A stretch of 64,000 nt of DNA. Source: CAYJPV01 sp964372095 (GTDB lineage: Bacteria > Acidobacteriota > Vicinamibacteria > Vicinamibacterales > JAKQTR01). The notes beneath the pieces are model-generated. The model did not search any database. It had not been told where the DNA came from and saw only the letters and a program-made list of their open reading frames with translations. Within the stretch, counting starts at the first letter, position 1. Every line of letters starts with the position of its first letter. Below, one piece after another: positions 34,320 through 43,499 of the stretch. Position numbers and translations under genes: made by a program. The stretch covers positions 1 to 64,000 of the forward strand of contig CAYJPV010000016.1 in NCBI GenBank assembly GCA_964372095.1. The letters are read 5' to 3'.

Positions 34320-34433
34320 ACGTCACCTGCTTTCGCGCACCATTACCGACACAGCCAATCGGCAGAATCCTGAAATTCCTCAATTTGTAATCCGGGCTGG
34401 GAACCCTCTCGGGCTTCGGTACATCGAAACAAC

Positions 34434-34979
34434 ATGGGGCGAATTCTCAACGCGGTCGGAGCCTACGCCGGCTGGTGGGCATGTCTGGTCGGGGCCGCTC
34501 ACGGGATGCCGTGGGCCGGTCCCGTGGTGGTGGCGGGGCTGGCCGCGGCCTCTGCCCTGCGCCCCGGACCCCGGTCGGGACGTGTCGCCTTCCTGCTCGT
34601 GGCGGCCGGAACAGGCTACGTCGTCGACTCGGTACTCGTCCTGGCAGGGGTCCTGGTCTTCCCGGAACACGCACGGCTGGGGGGACCGTCCACACTCTGG
34701 ATGGTCGCGCTCTGGGTCAACCTCGCCCTGACGCTGGACTCGTCGTTGGGGTGGCTGCGGGGCCGATTCGTCCTGGGAGCGGCCGTGGGAGCGATCGGCG
34801 GCCCGCTGGCGTATGTCTCAGGGGCTCAGTTAGGGGCGGCGGTTCTCGGACCGACCGTCCCCATCGCCATGGTCGCGGTGGCCGTCGCATGGTCGATGGC
34901 CCTGCCGTGGTTGCTGTGGGCGGTGGAGCGGACGGTGCGGACCCGGGTCGCGGGCGTCCAGACACCGGGGACGGCGTAA
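34434..34979 (+). CDS. DUF2878 family membrane protein
   Basis: A 181-residue hydrophobic protein with five to six helices. GYVVDSVLVLAGVL, WMVALWVNLALTLDSSLGWL and GAAVGAIGGPLAYVSGAQLG match the conserved blocks of DUF2878. Family function is unknown; in proteobacteria it often neighbours lipid- or fatty-acid-related genes, but no such context exists here. ATG at 34434 opens MGRILNAVGAYAGWWAC. The 114 bases separating it from the divergent cyclase gene must contain both promoters. Confidence 0.8.
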   Translation: MGRILNAVGAYAGWWACLVGAAHGMPWAGPVVVAGLAAASALRPGPRSGRVAFLLVAAGTGYVVDSVLVLAGVLVFPEHARLGGPSTLWMVALWVNLALTLDSSLGWLRGRFVLGAAVGAIGGPLAYVSGAQLGAAVLGPTVPIAMVAVAVAWSMALPWLLWAVERTVRTRVAGVQTPGTA

Positions 34980-35029
34980 TCCCGCGCCCCACGGCCCGTC
35001 AGGGGACCGCGGGGCGCGGATGCCGCGTG

Positions 35030-36256
35030 TCAGGTGCGAACCAGCAGCGTCTTCAGGCAGCGGGCGAGGCGCTTGACGCCTTCTTCAATCAGCTCGGGTG
35101 TGGCGTTCGAGAAATTCAGCCGGGCGGTGTTCCGGCCGCCGCCGTCGGCGTGGAACGACTGGCCAGGGACGAAGGCGACCTTCTGCTCCACGGCAGCCTT
35201 CAGGACGTCGGCCGCGTCCATGTGGTCGGGGAAGGTCAGCCACAGGAACAGGCCGCCTTTCGGCCGAGTCCATGTGACATCAGACGGGAAGTGCTGATCC
35301 AGGGCGGCCAGCATCGTGTCGCGCCGCTCGCGGTAGACGGCCCGGATGTGGCGGACGTGCTGGTCCAGGAATCCGTGGGACGCGACTTCGTACGCCAGCA
35401 TCTGATTCAGGGTGCCGCTGTGGAGGTCTGCGCCTTGCTTGGCCTGCACGAGCCGCTGGATGACTTCCACCGGCGCAATGATCCACCCGAGCCTGATGCC
35501 AGGGGCCAGGGTCTTCGAGAACGTGCTGAGATAGATGACGTTGCCGCTGTACTGTGCGCCGTTCGTCGACCGGAACTGGGAATCCAGCGTCACCAGCGAG
35601 GGCAGGTGTTCTTCTTCGTAGCGCAGCTGGCCGTACGGGTCATCCTCGAGGATGGGGACGCCGTAGTGGTCGGCGACTTCGATCAGGGCCTGCCGGCGCG
35701 GCAGCGACAACGTCACGCCGCTCGGGTTCTGGAAGTTCGGCAGCGCGTAGATGAATTTCGGCCCGCTGCGCATCTGCCGCTGGACCGAGTCGATGACGTA
35801 CCCGTCAAGGTCGGTGTCGGCGGCGATGTACTCGGCCTGGTAGGCGTTCCAGGCCTGCAGGGCACCCAGGTAGGTCGGCCGTTCGACGAGGATGTGATCC
35901 CCCGGATTGATGAAGACCTTGCCGATCAGGTCGAGTGCCTGCTGGGATCCGTTCGTGATGAGGACGTTGTCGGATTCGATCTTGATGCCGTAGCGCGTCG
36001 AATGCTGCGCGATGAGCTCGCGCAGCGGGCTGTACCCTTCGGTGGTGCTGTACTGGAGCGCTTTCGGGCCCAGGCGGCTCATGACCGACTGGTAGGCTTC
36101 GGCGAACCGTTCGACCGGGAACACCTCCGGCGCCGGCAGGCCGCCGGCGAACGAGATGATCTCGGGCAACTCCGTCAGTTTCAGCAGCTCTCGCACGGCC
36201 GAACTCTTCATGCGCTGCGTGCGCTGCGCGAATCGCTCGGTCCAAAGTGTTTGCAT
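35030..36256 (-). CDS. PLP-dependent aminotransferase, 2-aminoadipate/MocR-catalytic type
   Basis: A 408-residue fold-type I aminotransferase. Residues: substrate loop GLPAPEVFP (40-47), cofactor region TNGSQQALDL (101-110), ring-contact motif NFQNPSG (174-180), D205/D206 in EDDPYG, Schiff-base lysine K248 in STFSKTLAPGIRLGW, and a C-terminal arginine in NTARLNFSNA. It is closest to LysN/ARO8-like enzymes that act on 2-aminoadipate, aromatic or branched amino acids; the exact substrate cannot be fixed. There is no N-terminal DNA-binding domain, so this is a stand-alone enzyme. ATG at 36256. Confidence 0.9.
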   Translation of the reverse strand: MQTLWTERFAQRTQRMKSSAVRELLKLTELPEIISFAGGLPAPEVFPVERFAEAYQSVMSRLGPKALQYSTTEGYSPLRELIAQHSTRYGIKIESDNVLITNGSQQALDLIGKVFINPGDHILVERPTYLGALQAWNAYQAEYIAADTDLDGYVIDSVQRQMRSGPKFIYALPNFQNPSGVTLSLPRRQALIEVADHYGVPILEDDPYGQLRYEEEHLPSLVTLDSQFRSTNGAQYSGNVIYLSTFSKTLAPGIRLGWIIAPVEVIQRLVQAKQGADLHSGTLNQMLAYEVASHGFLDQHVRHIRAVYRERRDTMLAALDQHFPSDVTWTRPKGGLFLWLTFPDHMDAADVLKAAVEQKVAFVPGQSFHADGGGRNTARLNFSNATPELIEEGVKRLARCLKTLLVRT

Positions 36257-36422
36257 GATGGCCTCCCGGCATTCCGGGCTGTGGGGCAGGTCCGGCGGGT
36301 GTCAGCCGACGTGCAGTGGCTGACGGGATGGCCCTAGTCTACCACTCGGATCGCCGAACGCCAGTGAGGGCGGCCTTTGGCGGCGGCAAGTGGTCTGACC
36401 ATCATCCCGGCGCAGGCTGGCC

Positions 36423-37211
36423 TCAACGCGCGGGCGTCACCGGCAGGCCCGCTGGTTCGCCGTCGTCGATCGTGTCGCCGGGATAGTACACACGCTCCAG
36501 AAACAGCCCCGACGCAGGCGCGGTGAGCGCGGCCGGCACGTCGCTTCTGGCCGTCAGCATGCGTGCCACCTCCTCGACCCGGATCTCGCGCCGACCGACG
36601 GCGACCATGACGCCGACGAGACGGCGCACCATTCGCCACAGGAAGTGCGATCCGCGTACCCGGATCAGGAGGAACGGCGCCCGATCGAACAGGTCGACGC
36701 GATCGATCTGGACGCGCGTCGACGTTTCGTCCCGGTCGTCCGCCGTGAAGGACTGGAAGTCGTTCAGCCCGACGAACAGGGAGGCGGTGTCGCGCATCAG
36801 CGGCAACTTCAGGTCTTCGCGCACCCACCACACGAAGGGCTTCGCAAAGGCACTGCGGCGCCGGCTGATCTGGTAGACGTAGCTCCGGGCCACGGCATCG
36901 TGGCGTGCGTGAAAGCCCTGCGGGGCCCGCGCCACCTGCAGCACATTGATGTCGGCCGGGAGCTCATCGTTGATGCGCCAGAGCAGCGTGTCGGGGTCGA
37001 GGCGGGTGTCGACCTGCAGGTGCGCCACCTGGGCGAGCGCGTGCACGCCTGCGTCCGTCCGTCCGGCTCCGTAGAGTTCGAACTCGGCGCGTCCGGTCGC
37101 CAGGTGGATGGCCCGCTCGAGGTCGCCCTGCACGGTGCGCGCGTTCTTCTGGATCTGCCAGCCGCTGTACCGTGTCCCGGCGTACTCGACGGTGAGCATG
37201 AAACGAGGCAT
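36423..37211 (-). CDS. truA: tRNA pseudouridine(38-40) synthase
   Basis: A 262-residue TruA. It begins MPRFMLTVEYAGTRYSGWQ, the standard family opening, with catalytic D53 in GAGRTDAGVHALAQVAH. RSYVYQISRRRSAF, FLWRMVRRLVGVMVAVG and the C-terminal APASGLFLERVYYP follow in order. It modifies uridines 38-40 in the anticodon arm of tRNAs. ATG at 37211 is chosen from homology; the 12-residue extension to 37247 (LPASCFCHSPL) is repeat-derived sequence. Divergent from the phosphatase gene. Confidence 0.94.
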   Translation of the reverse strand: MPRFMLTVEYAGTRYSGWQIQKNARTVQGDLERAIHLATGRAEFELYGAGRTDAGVHALAQVAHLQVDTRLDPDTLLWRINDELPADINVLQVARAPQGFHARHDAVARSYVYQISRRRSAFAKPFVWWVREDLKLPLMRDTASLFVGLNDFQSFTADDRDETSTRVQIDRVDLFDRAPFLLIRVRGSHFLWRMVRRLVGVMVAVGRREIRVEEVARMLTARSDVPAALTAPASGLFLERVYYPGDTIDDGEPAGLPVTPAR

Positions 37212-37224
37212 GAGGGGACTGTGA

Positions 37225-37303
37225 CAGAAGCAGGAAGCAGGAAGCAAGCAGGCTCCAGGCTATAGACTCCAGGCTCCAGACCACAGACTCCAGGCCCCAG
37301 GCC
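37225..37303. repeat. Heptanucleotide repeat array 7 (GAAGCAG and CTCCAGG)
   Basis: AGAAGCAGGAAGCAGGAAGCA units are followed by imperfect 7-bp steps of CTCCAGG, CTATAGA, CTCCAGA and CCCCAGG. It lies between divergent truA and the phosphatase gene and is less regular than the other arrays. Confidence 0.7.
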
Positions 37304-37391
37304 CGACGTCTGGATCCGGGAGCCTGCCCTGCTATGCTGGTGACAGCATTGCCCCGTGGACAGCCCGGAGCCCCGGTCGAGAATGGACATC

Positions 37392-39065
37392 ATGAAGACG
37401 GTTGTGCGAGGTGTGGCCGCCGTGTTGGCGGGCGTGATGATGGTGTCGGGGAACGGCCTGGCGGCCGGCCCTGCCACGGCGCCCGGACGGGCCCCAAAGC
37501 TCGTCGTCGTGCTGGTGGTCGATCAGATGCGTGGTGACTACGTTACCCGCTACGGGGACCAGTGGACCAGAGGCCTGCATCGCCTGGTCTCGCAGGGAGC
37601 CTGGTTCAGCCGGGCGGCGTATCCCTACGCCAACACCGTGACGTGCGCCGGGCACGCGACCATCTCCACAGGAGCGTTTCCCGCCAGCCATGGCATCGTC
37701 GGCAACTCCTGGTTCGACGCGGCGGCGTGGAAGAGCGTGGCCTGCTCCGACCAGACCACCGCAGCCGGCGTCAGCTATGGCGTGCCGGTGGCGGCGGGTA
37801 ATGGCCCCGATCGGCTGCTGATCCCCACGTTGACGGACGAGTTGCGGGCCAACAGCCTGGGGCCGACGCGTGTCGTCACGATGTCCGTGAAGGCACGAAC
37901 GGCGGTGATGCTGGCGGGGCGGCGCGCTGAGTCCGTGACGTGGTACAGCCCTGACGCGCGAGGCCTGGTGACGTCGTCGTTCTACACGAAAGAGCCGGTG
38001 CCGTTTGTGACGGCGTTTACGCGCGCGCATCCGATTGAGGCCGATTTCGACGTGCCCTGGACACGCGCCCTGCCGGCGGAGCGCTACCGGTTCCGGGACG
38101 ATGGGCCTGGCGAGGAGCCGCCGTCGTACTGGAAGCCCACATTCCCGCATCCGGTCAAGGGTGAGGTGTCCGACAAGGACGCCTGGGCAGCCTGGGAGAG
38201 CAGTCCCCACTCCGACCGATACCTGGGCCGCCTGGCCATGGCCGCGGTCGACGCGCTGAAGCTGGGGCAGGGTGCAGGCACCGATTTCCTTGGCGTGAGT
38301 TTCTCGGCGCTGGATCTGGTCGGCCATGACTTCGGGCCCGAGAGCCACGAGGTCCAGGACCTCATGGTCCGTCTCGACGAGACCATCGGCCTGATGCTGG
38401 ACCATCTCGACCGCACGGTCGGTCCGGCGAACTACGTCGTGGCCCTGACTGCCGACCACGGCGTGGCCCTGATTCCGGAGGGCACGACCGCGTCCGGACT
38501 CGACGCCGGGCGCCTGCCCGGGGCCACCGTGGTGAAGGCGGCGCAGAACGCGCTGCAGCGTGTCCTGGGTGCCGCCGAGTACAAGGTCCGCCTGCAGGGA
38601 ACCGACCTGTACGTCGAGCCGGCCGTGCTCGAGCGGCTCAGGGCCAGTCCCCAGGCGGTCGGACAGGTGGTCCAGTCGGTGCGGGACGTGCCAGGGGTCG
38701 CCGCGGCCTACTTCGCCGACAGTCTGGCCACCGCGGCTGCGGCAGGGGACCGGGACGCCCGGGCGGCGTTGCTCAGCCACCGGCCGGGGCGCAGCGGACA
38801 CTTCATCGTGCTGCCGCGGCCTCACTGGTTCTATGGCGCACCCGGCGCGGGTGGGACGTCGCACGGAACACCCTACGGGTATGACCAGCACGTGCCGGTG
38901 GTGCTGTTCGGCGCTGGCATCAAGCCCGGTGAGTACTTCCGTCCCGCCACGCCTGCGGACATCGCGCCCACGCTGGCATTCCTGGCTGGCGTCACGATGT
39001 CGCGCCCGGACGGTGAGGTGCTGGTGGAGGCGCTGGCCCCACGGCAGGCCCGTCCGGTGCGGTAA
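37392..39065 (+). CDS. Secreted alkaline phosphatase superfamily enzyme (PafA/nucleotide pyrophosphatase-like)
   Basis: A 557-residue exported metalloenzyme. A signal peptide (MKTVVRGVAAVLAGVMMVSG, cleavage near GLAAG) precedes the superfamily core. Visible elements are metal-binding VVDQMRGDYV, nucleophile threonine in NTVTCAGHATISTG, the DLVGHDFGPESHEVQDL segment, and ALTADHGVALIPEG. The layout fits periplasmic phosphomonoesterases of the PafA type and type I phosphodiesterases/nucleotide pyrophosphatases; the NTVTCAGH sequence favours PafA-like. ATG at 37392 gives the most compact signal peptide; ATG at 37383 is nearly as likely. Confidence 0.87.
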   Translation: MKTVVRGVAAVLAGVMMVSGNGLAAGPATAPGRAPKLVVVLVVDQMRGDYVTRYGDQWTRGLHRLVSQGAWFSRAAYPYANTVTCAGHATISTGAFPASHGIVGNSWFDAAAWKSVACSDQTTAAGVSYGVPVAAGNGPDRLLIPTLTDELRANSLGPTRVVTMSVKARTAVMLAGRRAESVTWYSPDARGLVTSSFYTKEPVPFVTAFTRAHPIEADFDVPWTRALPAERYRFRDDGPGEEPPSYWKPTFPHPVKGEVSDKDAWAAWESSPHSDRYLGRLAMAAVDALKLGQGAGTDFLGVSFSALDLVGHDFGPESHEVQDLMVRLDETIGLMLDHLDRTVGPANYVVALTADHGVALIPEGTTASGLDAGRLPGATVVKAAQNALQRVLGAAEYKVRLQGTDLYVEPAVLERLRASPQAVGQVVQSVRDVPGVAAAYFADSLATAAAAGDRDARAALLSHRPGRSGHFIVLPRPHWFYGAPGAGGTSHGTPYGYDQHVPVVLFGAGIKPGEYFRPATPADIAPTLAFLAGVTMSRPDGEVLVEALAPRQARPVR

Positions 39066-39094
39066 CGACAGCGCCCCGCGCGGATGTCCGTGGG

Positions 39095-40258
39095 TCAGAC
39101 CGGCTGGCGTTCCGGCAGGACGTGCCGCACGGCAAAGAAGTAGGGGATCGCCAGCGCCGAGATCGCGGCGCCGATCCCGAAGGCGGCTGCGAAACCATAA
39201 CGCTGGATCAGCCAGCCCGTGGCGAGCGAGCCTGTGCCGATCCCCGTGTCGAACGCCATCAGGATCGCGCCGAACGCGGCGGCCCGGCGTCGTTCGTCGA
39301 TCCGGTCGAGCATGTAGGCGGCGTAGATGGGGTAGGCCGATCCGAACCCGACGCCGAACACCGATGCCGACAGAATCTGCCAGGTGCGGCTGCCGCCAAC
39401 CGCGAGGAACGACAGCCCGATTGAGATCAACGCCAGGCACGGCACCAGGACGCGCACGTAGCCGATGCGGTCGGCCAGCGATCCTGACAACGGGCGCGTG
39501 ACGAGGATGGCCAGGGCCAGGACGGTCAGGTAGATCGCCCGTGGCGTCACCTGGTTGGCCTCGGCGTACATGGCAGCGAAGCTGGTAATTCCGCCGTACG
39601 CGAACGAATACAGGAACAGCGTCATCGACAGCACGAGCACCCGCCATTCGATCAGCGGCCCGCGGGGCTCGTGGTGGCGGTCCCGCCGGGTGACATGTTC
39701 CTCCGGCAGCCGCCACGCAATAACGGTCATGACCAGGTTCAACGCGCCCGTGACCAGCGCGAGCGCGGTCCATCCGTGCCTGTACAGCCAGAAGCCGAGG
39801 GTCGGTGCGATGGCAATGGCGCCCACCGAGGCGAATCCCCAGTACCCGATGCCCTCGGCACGCCGCGAAGCCGGCAAGAACGACGTGGTGTAGGCCGATG
39901 ACGCCGTCAGCAGGCCCGACCAAGAGATGCCGTGCAGCGCGACGAGCGCGAGCATCAGGCGGAAGTCCGGGACAACCGCATAGCCGACCGAGAACAGGGT
40001 CAAGGCCAGGCCTGACGTGATCAGCGTCCGGCGCAAGCCAAACCGGTCGGCGAGTGAGCCTGTCAGGGGCGCTGACAGTGCGGACGCATACGTCAGGAAG
40101 GCCAGAAAGAGGCCCGACGCGAACGTGCTGCCGCCCAGGTCCTTGATGTGGAATGGTGCGGTCGGGAACAACTGGAACGCCGACACGAAGACCGTGAAGG
40201 TGAATCCGCACATCAGGAAGAAGCGCGGCGTGAACAGGGGCTCTTTGGCGACAGACAT
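39095..40258 (-). CDS. Major facilitator superfamily transporter
   Basis: A 387-residue, twelve-helix MFS protein. Motif A appears in the first half as GSLADRFGLRRTLI and again in the second half as GSLADRIGYVRVLV, consistent with the internal duplication. The substrate is unknown; the type resembles small drug or sugar-efflux permeases. ATG at 40258 (MSVAKEPLFTPRFFLM) is chosen since it directly precedes helix 1; a TTG at 40285 is possible. It is divergent from the large BNR protein gene and convergent with the phosphatase gene. Confidence 0.85.
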   Translation of the reverse strand: MSVAKEPLFTPRFFLMCGFTFTVFVSAFQLFPTAPFHIKDLGGSTFASGLFLAFLTYASALSAPLTGSLADRFGLRRTLITSGLALTLFSVGYAVVPDFRLMLALVALHGISWSGLLTASSAYTTSFLPASRRAEGIGYWGFASVGAIAIAPTLGFWLYRHGWTALALVTGALNLVMTVIAWRLPEEHVTRRDRHHEPRGPLIEWRVLVLSMTLFLYSFAYGGITSFAAMYAEANQVTPRAIYLTVLALAILVTRPLSGSLADRIGYVRVLVPCLALISIGLSFLAVGGSRTWQILSASVFGVGFGSAYPIYAAYMLDRIDERRRAAAFGAILMAFDTGIGTGSLATGWLIQRYGFAAAFGIGAAISALAIPYFFAVRHVLPERQPV

Positions 40259-40449
40259 GGCAGGAGAGGGTGCAGACGCGCTCAATCTACCGGTTTACGG
40301 CGGCCGGGCGTCAGTCTATCATCCCGGAGACCCGGACCGCCCGGGGTGTGGGTGCTGAAACGCCAGCCGGCCGGCGGTCGTAGTGCACCACGACCGGGTC
40401 CGCTCGTTCGCACCACCGCACCACTTTCGATTGGGGAGGACAGACTGAC

Positions 40450-43371
40450 ATGACGAAAGCCCTGCGTCTCACGGCTCTGACAGCCGTCGCCCTGGGCCTG
40501 ACGGCGTTGACGCTCGCGGGCCTGTCGGCCCAGGCGCCGGCCGCCCAGGACACCGCTGCGCCGCCGCCTATCAACGCGTCCGCGGACCCCGCGCTCAAGA
40601 CGTTCACGTGGCGTTCGATCGGCCCGGCCAACATGGCAGGGCGCATCGACGATCTGGCCGTGCTCGAGAGCAACCCGTCGGTGTTCTACGTCGGATACGC
40701 GACCGGCGGCATCTGGAAGACGGTCAACAACGGCACCACGTTCACCCCGATCTTCGACACGTACTCGACGCATTCGATCGGCGACATTGCCATCGCGCCG
40801 TCCGACCCCAACATCATCTACGTCGGGACGGGCGAACCCAACAACCGCCAGAGTTCGTCGTTTGGCGACGGCGTGTTCAAGTCGACCGATGCCGGCAAGA
40901 CGTTCGTGAACGTGGGGTTGCGCGAGACGCAGTCGATCTCCCGGGTGATCGTGCATCCGACCAATCCCAACATCGTGTACGTGGCGGCCGTGGGGCACCT
41001 GTTCGGGCCGAACAAGGAACGCGGCCTGTACAAGACCACCGACGGCGGGAAGACCTGGACCAATACCAACTTCATCAACGAGGACACCGGGTTCACGGAT
41101 GCGGTCATGGATCCGAAGAACCCGGACATCATCTTCGCGGCATCGTACCAGCGCCGCCGCACCCCGCACGGATTCAACGGCGGCGGGCCTCACAGCGCGA
41201 TCTGGAAGACGGCCAATGGCGGCAAGACCTGGACGAAGCTGTCCGGCAATGGCCTGCCTGACGGCGGGGGGATTCTCGGCCGCATCGGCCTCGACATCTG
41301 CCGGACGAAGCCGTCGGTGATGTACGCGCAGATCGAGGTGGGGGCCAGCCCGGGCACGGGCGCGAACGTCGGGCCGGACGGCAAGCAGGCCCAGCCGAGC
41401 GCGGGGTTCGGCGGTGCGGGCCGCGGCGGCCAGGCCCAGCCCGGCCAGGCGCCTCCGCCTCCCGACCCGAAGGCCAGCGGAGTCTGGCGTTCTGACGATG
41501 CCGGGAAAACCTGGCGGGTGGTGAGCAACACCAACAACAGGCCCATGTACTACAGCAAGATCAAGGTCGACCCGAGCAATGCGGACATCGTCTACCTGGG
41601 CGGCGCGCCGGCCTACAAGTCGGTGGACGGCGGCAAGAACTTCAAGACGTTGCAGAATCTGGCCCACAGCGACCACCACGCCATCTGGATCGACTCGAAG
41701 AACGGCAACCACGTCATGTACGGGAACGACGGCGGCCTGAACGTCAGCTACGACCAGGGCGAGACGTGGGACTTCATCAATACCAAAGCTGTCGGCCAGT
41801 TCTACGCCATCAGCGCCGACATGCGGCGGCCGTACTTCGTGTGCGGCGGTCTGCAGGACAACGGATCGTGGTGCGGGCCCAGCGCGGTGCGCAACACCGT
41901 CGGCATCCTGAATCACGACTGGTTCCGGGTCGGCGGCGGCGACGGGTTCTACACGCAGCAGGATCCCAACGACTGGACGATTGTCTTCGCCGAGTCGCAG
42001 GACGGCAACGTGAACCGCATCGACCTGAAGACGGGCCGGACTGTGTCGATTCGCCCGCGCGCGCCCAGGCCGGCCGGACAGGCCGGACCGAGTCCGCAAC
42101 AGCTGGCCCAGATGGCCGCGCAGTTCGGGATGACCGCGCCGGTGTCGGCATCGAACATCGTTCCGGAGCCACCCGCCGGCGAGCAGTTCCGGTTCTTCTG
42201 GAACACGCCCACCGTGCTCTCGCCGCACAATCCCAGCATCGTCTGGGTCGGCGGCAATCGCCTGTTCAAGTCCCTGAATCGCGGCGACACCTGGACGATG
42301 TCCGCGGACCTGACCAAGAACCTGAGCCGGTTCACGGCGCCGATCATGGGCGTGCCCGGTGACGTGCCCATGGCCTCGAAGCATGACGGCGTCGGCACGA
42401 CGAGCGTCATCACGACCGTGGCCGAGTCACCGGTCGTACCCGGCATCGTGTGGGCGGGCACCAATGACGGCAACCTGCAGGTGAGCCGGGATGGTGGCGT
42501 CACGTTCACCAACGTCTACGACAATATCAAGGGGGTGCCGGCGGGGGCGCACGTGAGTCGCGTTGAGCCGTCCCACTTTGACGCGGGTACGTGTTACGTG
42601 GCGATCGACGCGCACCGGACAAACGACCACAAACCCTATGTCTTCGTCACGAAGGACTACGGCACGACCTGGGCCTCGGTCGTCGCGAACCTGCCGGATG
42701 GCCACGTGAGCGTGGTTCGTGAGGATCCCAAGAACCGGAACCTGCTGTTCGTCGGAAACGAGTACGGGCTGCAGGTGTCCCTCAACGGCGGCAAGGACTG
42801 GAAACCGTTCATGACGGGGCTGCCGATCGTGCCGATCAACGACATCCTCGTGCATCCTCGAGACGGGGACCTGATCATCGGCACGCACGGACGCAGCATC
42901 TGGATCCTGGACGACATCACGCCGCTCCAGCAGCTCACAGACACGGTCATGAATGCGGACGTCACGTTGTTCGGCCCGAGGCCTGGCGTGCTGTGGCGGA
43001 CCGACATCACCGCCTCGGTGACGGTGGGCGGGAGCAAACACTTCCGGGGGGAGAACCCGCAGGCCGGAACGTGGATCAGCTACTACCTCAAGAATGCCGC
43101 GAGTGGTGACGTGAAGATCACCATCTCGGACTACTCGGGCAAGGTCGTTCGCGAGATCGCTGGAACGAAAGACGCCGGTCTGAACCGCGTGCTCTGGAAC
43201 CTCCGGGGAAATCCCCCCGTCCGGGCGGCCAACGCCCCACAGGCCGGTGGAGGACGGGGTGGACTTCAGGGAGGCGGTCCCGTGCTCGAGCCCGGCACCT
43301 ACCACGTGAAGCTGGCGGTGAACGGGAAGGACCACATGACCAAGGTGGTCGTCGAGGCGGATCCTAACTAG
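40450..43371 (+). CDS. Large secreted BNR/VPS10-type beta-propeller protein
   Basis: A 973-residue protein with a signal peptide (TKALRLTALTAVALGLTALTLAGLSAQA). It contains at least nine Asp-box-like repeats spread over the chain: STDAGKTF, TTDGGKTW, TANGGKTW, SDDAGKTW, SVDGGKNF, SYDQGETW, SLNRGDTW, SRDGGVTF, TKDYGTTW. These are characteristic of sialidase/sortilin (VPS10) propellers. Two low-complexity Gly/Ala/Pro-rich linkers occur (about 300-345 and 930-945), and the C-terminal ~110 residues form a separate beta domain. Such proteins are abundant in Acidobacteriota and Bacteroidota beside secreted peptidases; the usual glycosyl-hydrolase label is not supported by catalytic residues. The stop TAG abuts the next repeat array. 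Confidence 0.88.
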   Translation: MTKALRLTALTAVALGLTALTLAGLSAQAPAAQDTAAPPPINASADPALKTFTWRSIGPANMAGRIDDLAVLESNPSVFYVGYATGGIWKTVNNGTTFTPIFDTYSTHSIGDIAIAPSDPNIIYVGTGEPNNRQSSSFGDGVFKSTDAGKTFVNVGLRETQSISRVIVHPTNPNIVYVAAVGHLFGPNKERGLYKTTDGGKTWTNTNFINEDTGFTDAVMDPKNPDIIFAASYQRRRTPHGFNGGGPHSAIWKTANGGKTWTKLSGNGLPDGGGILGRIGLDICRTKPSVMYAQIEVGASPGTGANVGPDGKQAQPSAGFGGAGRGGQAQPGQAPPPPDPKASGVWRSDDAGKTWRVVSNTNNRPMYYSKIKVDPSNADIVYLGGAPAYKSVDGGKNFKTLQNLAHSDHHAIWIDSKNGNHVMYGNDGGLNVSYDQGETWDFINTKAVGQFYAISADMRRPYFVCGGLQDNGSWCGPSAVRNTVGILNHDWFRVGGGDGFYTQQDPNDWTIVFAESQDGNVNRIDLKTGRTVSIRPRAPRPAGQAGPSPQQLAQMAAQFGMTAPVSASNIVPEPPAGEQFRFFWNTPTVLSPHNPSIVWVGGNRLFKSLNRGDTWTMSADLTKNLSRFTAPIMGVPGDVPMASKHDGVGTTSVITTVAESPVVPGIVWAGTNDGNLQVSRDGGVTFTNVYDNIKGVPAGAHVSRVEPSHFDAGTCYVAIDAHRTNDHKPYVFVTKDYGTTWASVVANLPDGHVSVVREDPKNRNLLFVGNEYGLQVSLNGGKDWKPFMTGLPIVPINDILVHPRDGDLIIGTHGRSIWILDDITPLQQLTDTVMNADVTLFGPRPGVLWRTDITASVTVGGSKHFRGENPQAGTWISYYLKNAASGDVKITISDYSGKVVREIAGTKDAGLNRVLWNLRGNPPVRAANAPQAGGGRGGLQGGGPVLEPGTYHVKLAVNGKDHMTKVVVEADPN

Positions 43372-43499
43372 GGATTGGGGGTTGGGGATTGGGGGTTGGG
43401 CAAGGCACCCCAGTCCCCAATCCGCTCAGACGCCGACATCGTCGTTTCCTACTTCCTACTTCCTACTTCCTACTTCCTACTTCCTACTTCCTACTTCTT
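43372..43499. repeat. Heptanucleotide array 8 with hairpin, between convergent genes
   Basis: Left part: alternating GGATTGG and GGGTTGG units (four). GGATTGGGG (43372-43380) can pair with CCCCAATCC (43415-43423). Right part: about seven perfect TTCCTAC units, 43446-43496. The array reaches into the DUF1028 stop codon at 43491-43493. The CCCCAAT unit recalls the heptamers of cyanobacterial STRR repeats. Confidence 0.88.

Noticed and set aside
37332..40211. 959-residue minus-strand open frame opposite the phosphatase and MFS genes
   Set aside because: Overlaps two well-supported genes in other frames and has low-complexity R/H/G/P composition with no domains.
40282..42384. 700-residue minus-strand frame opposite the BNR protein
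   Set aside because: Shadow frame; the plus strand carries a signal peptide and at least nine Asp-box repeats.
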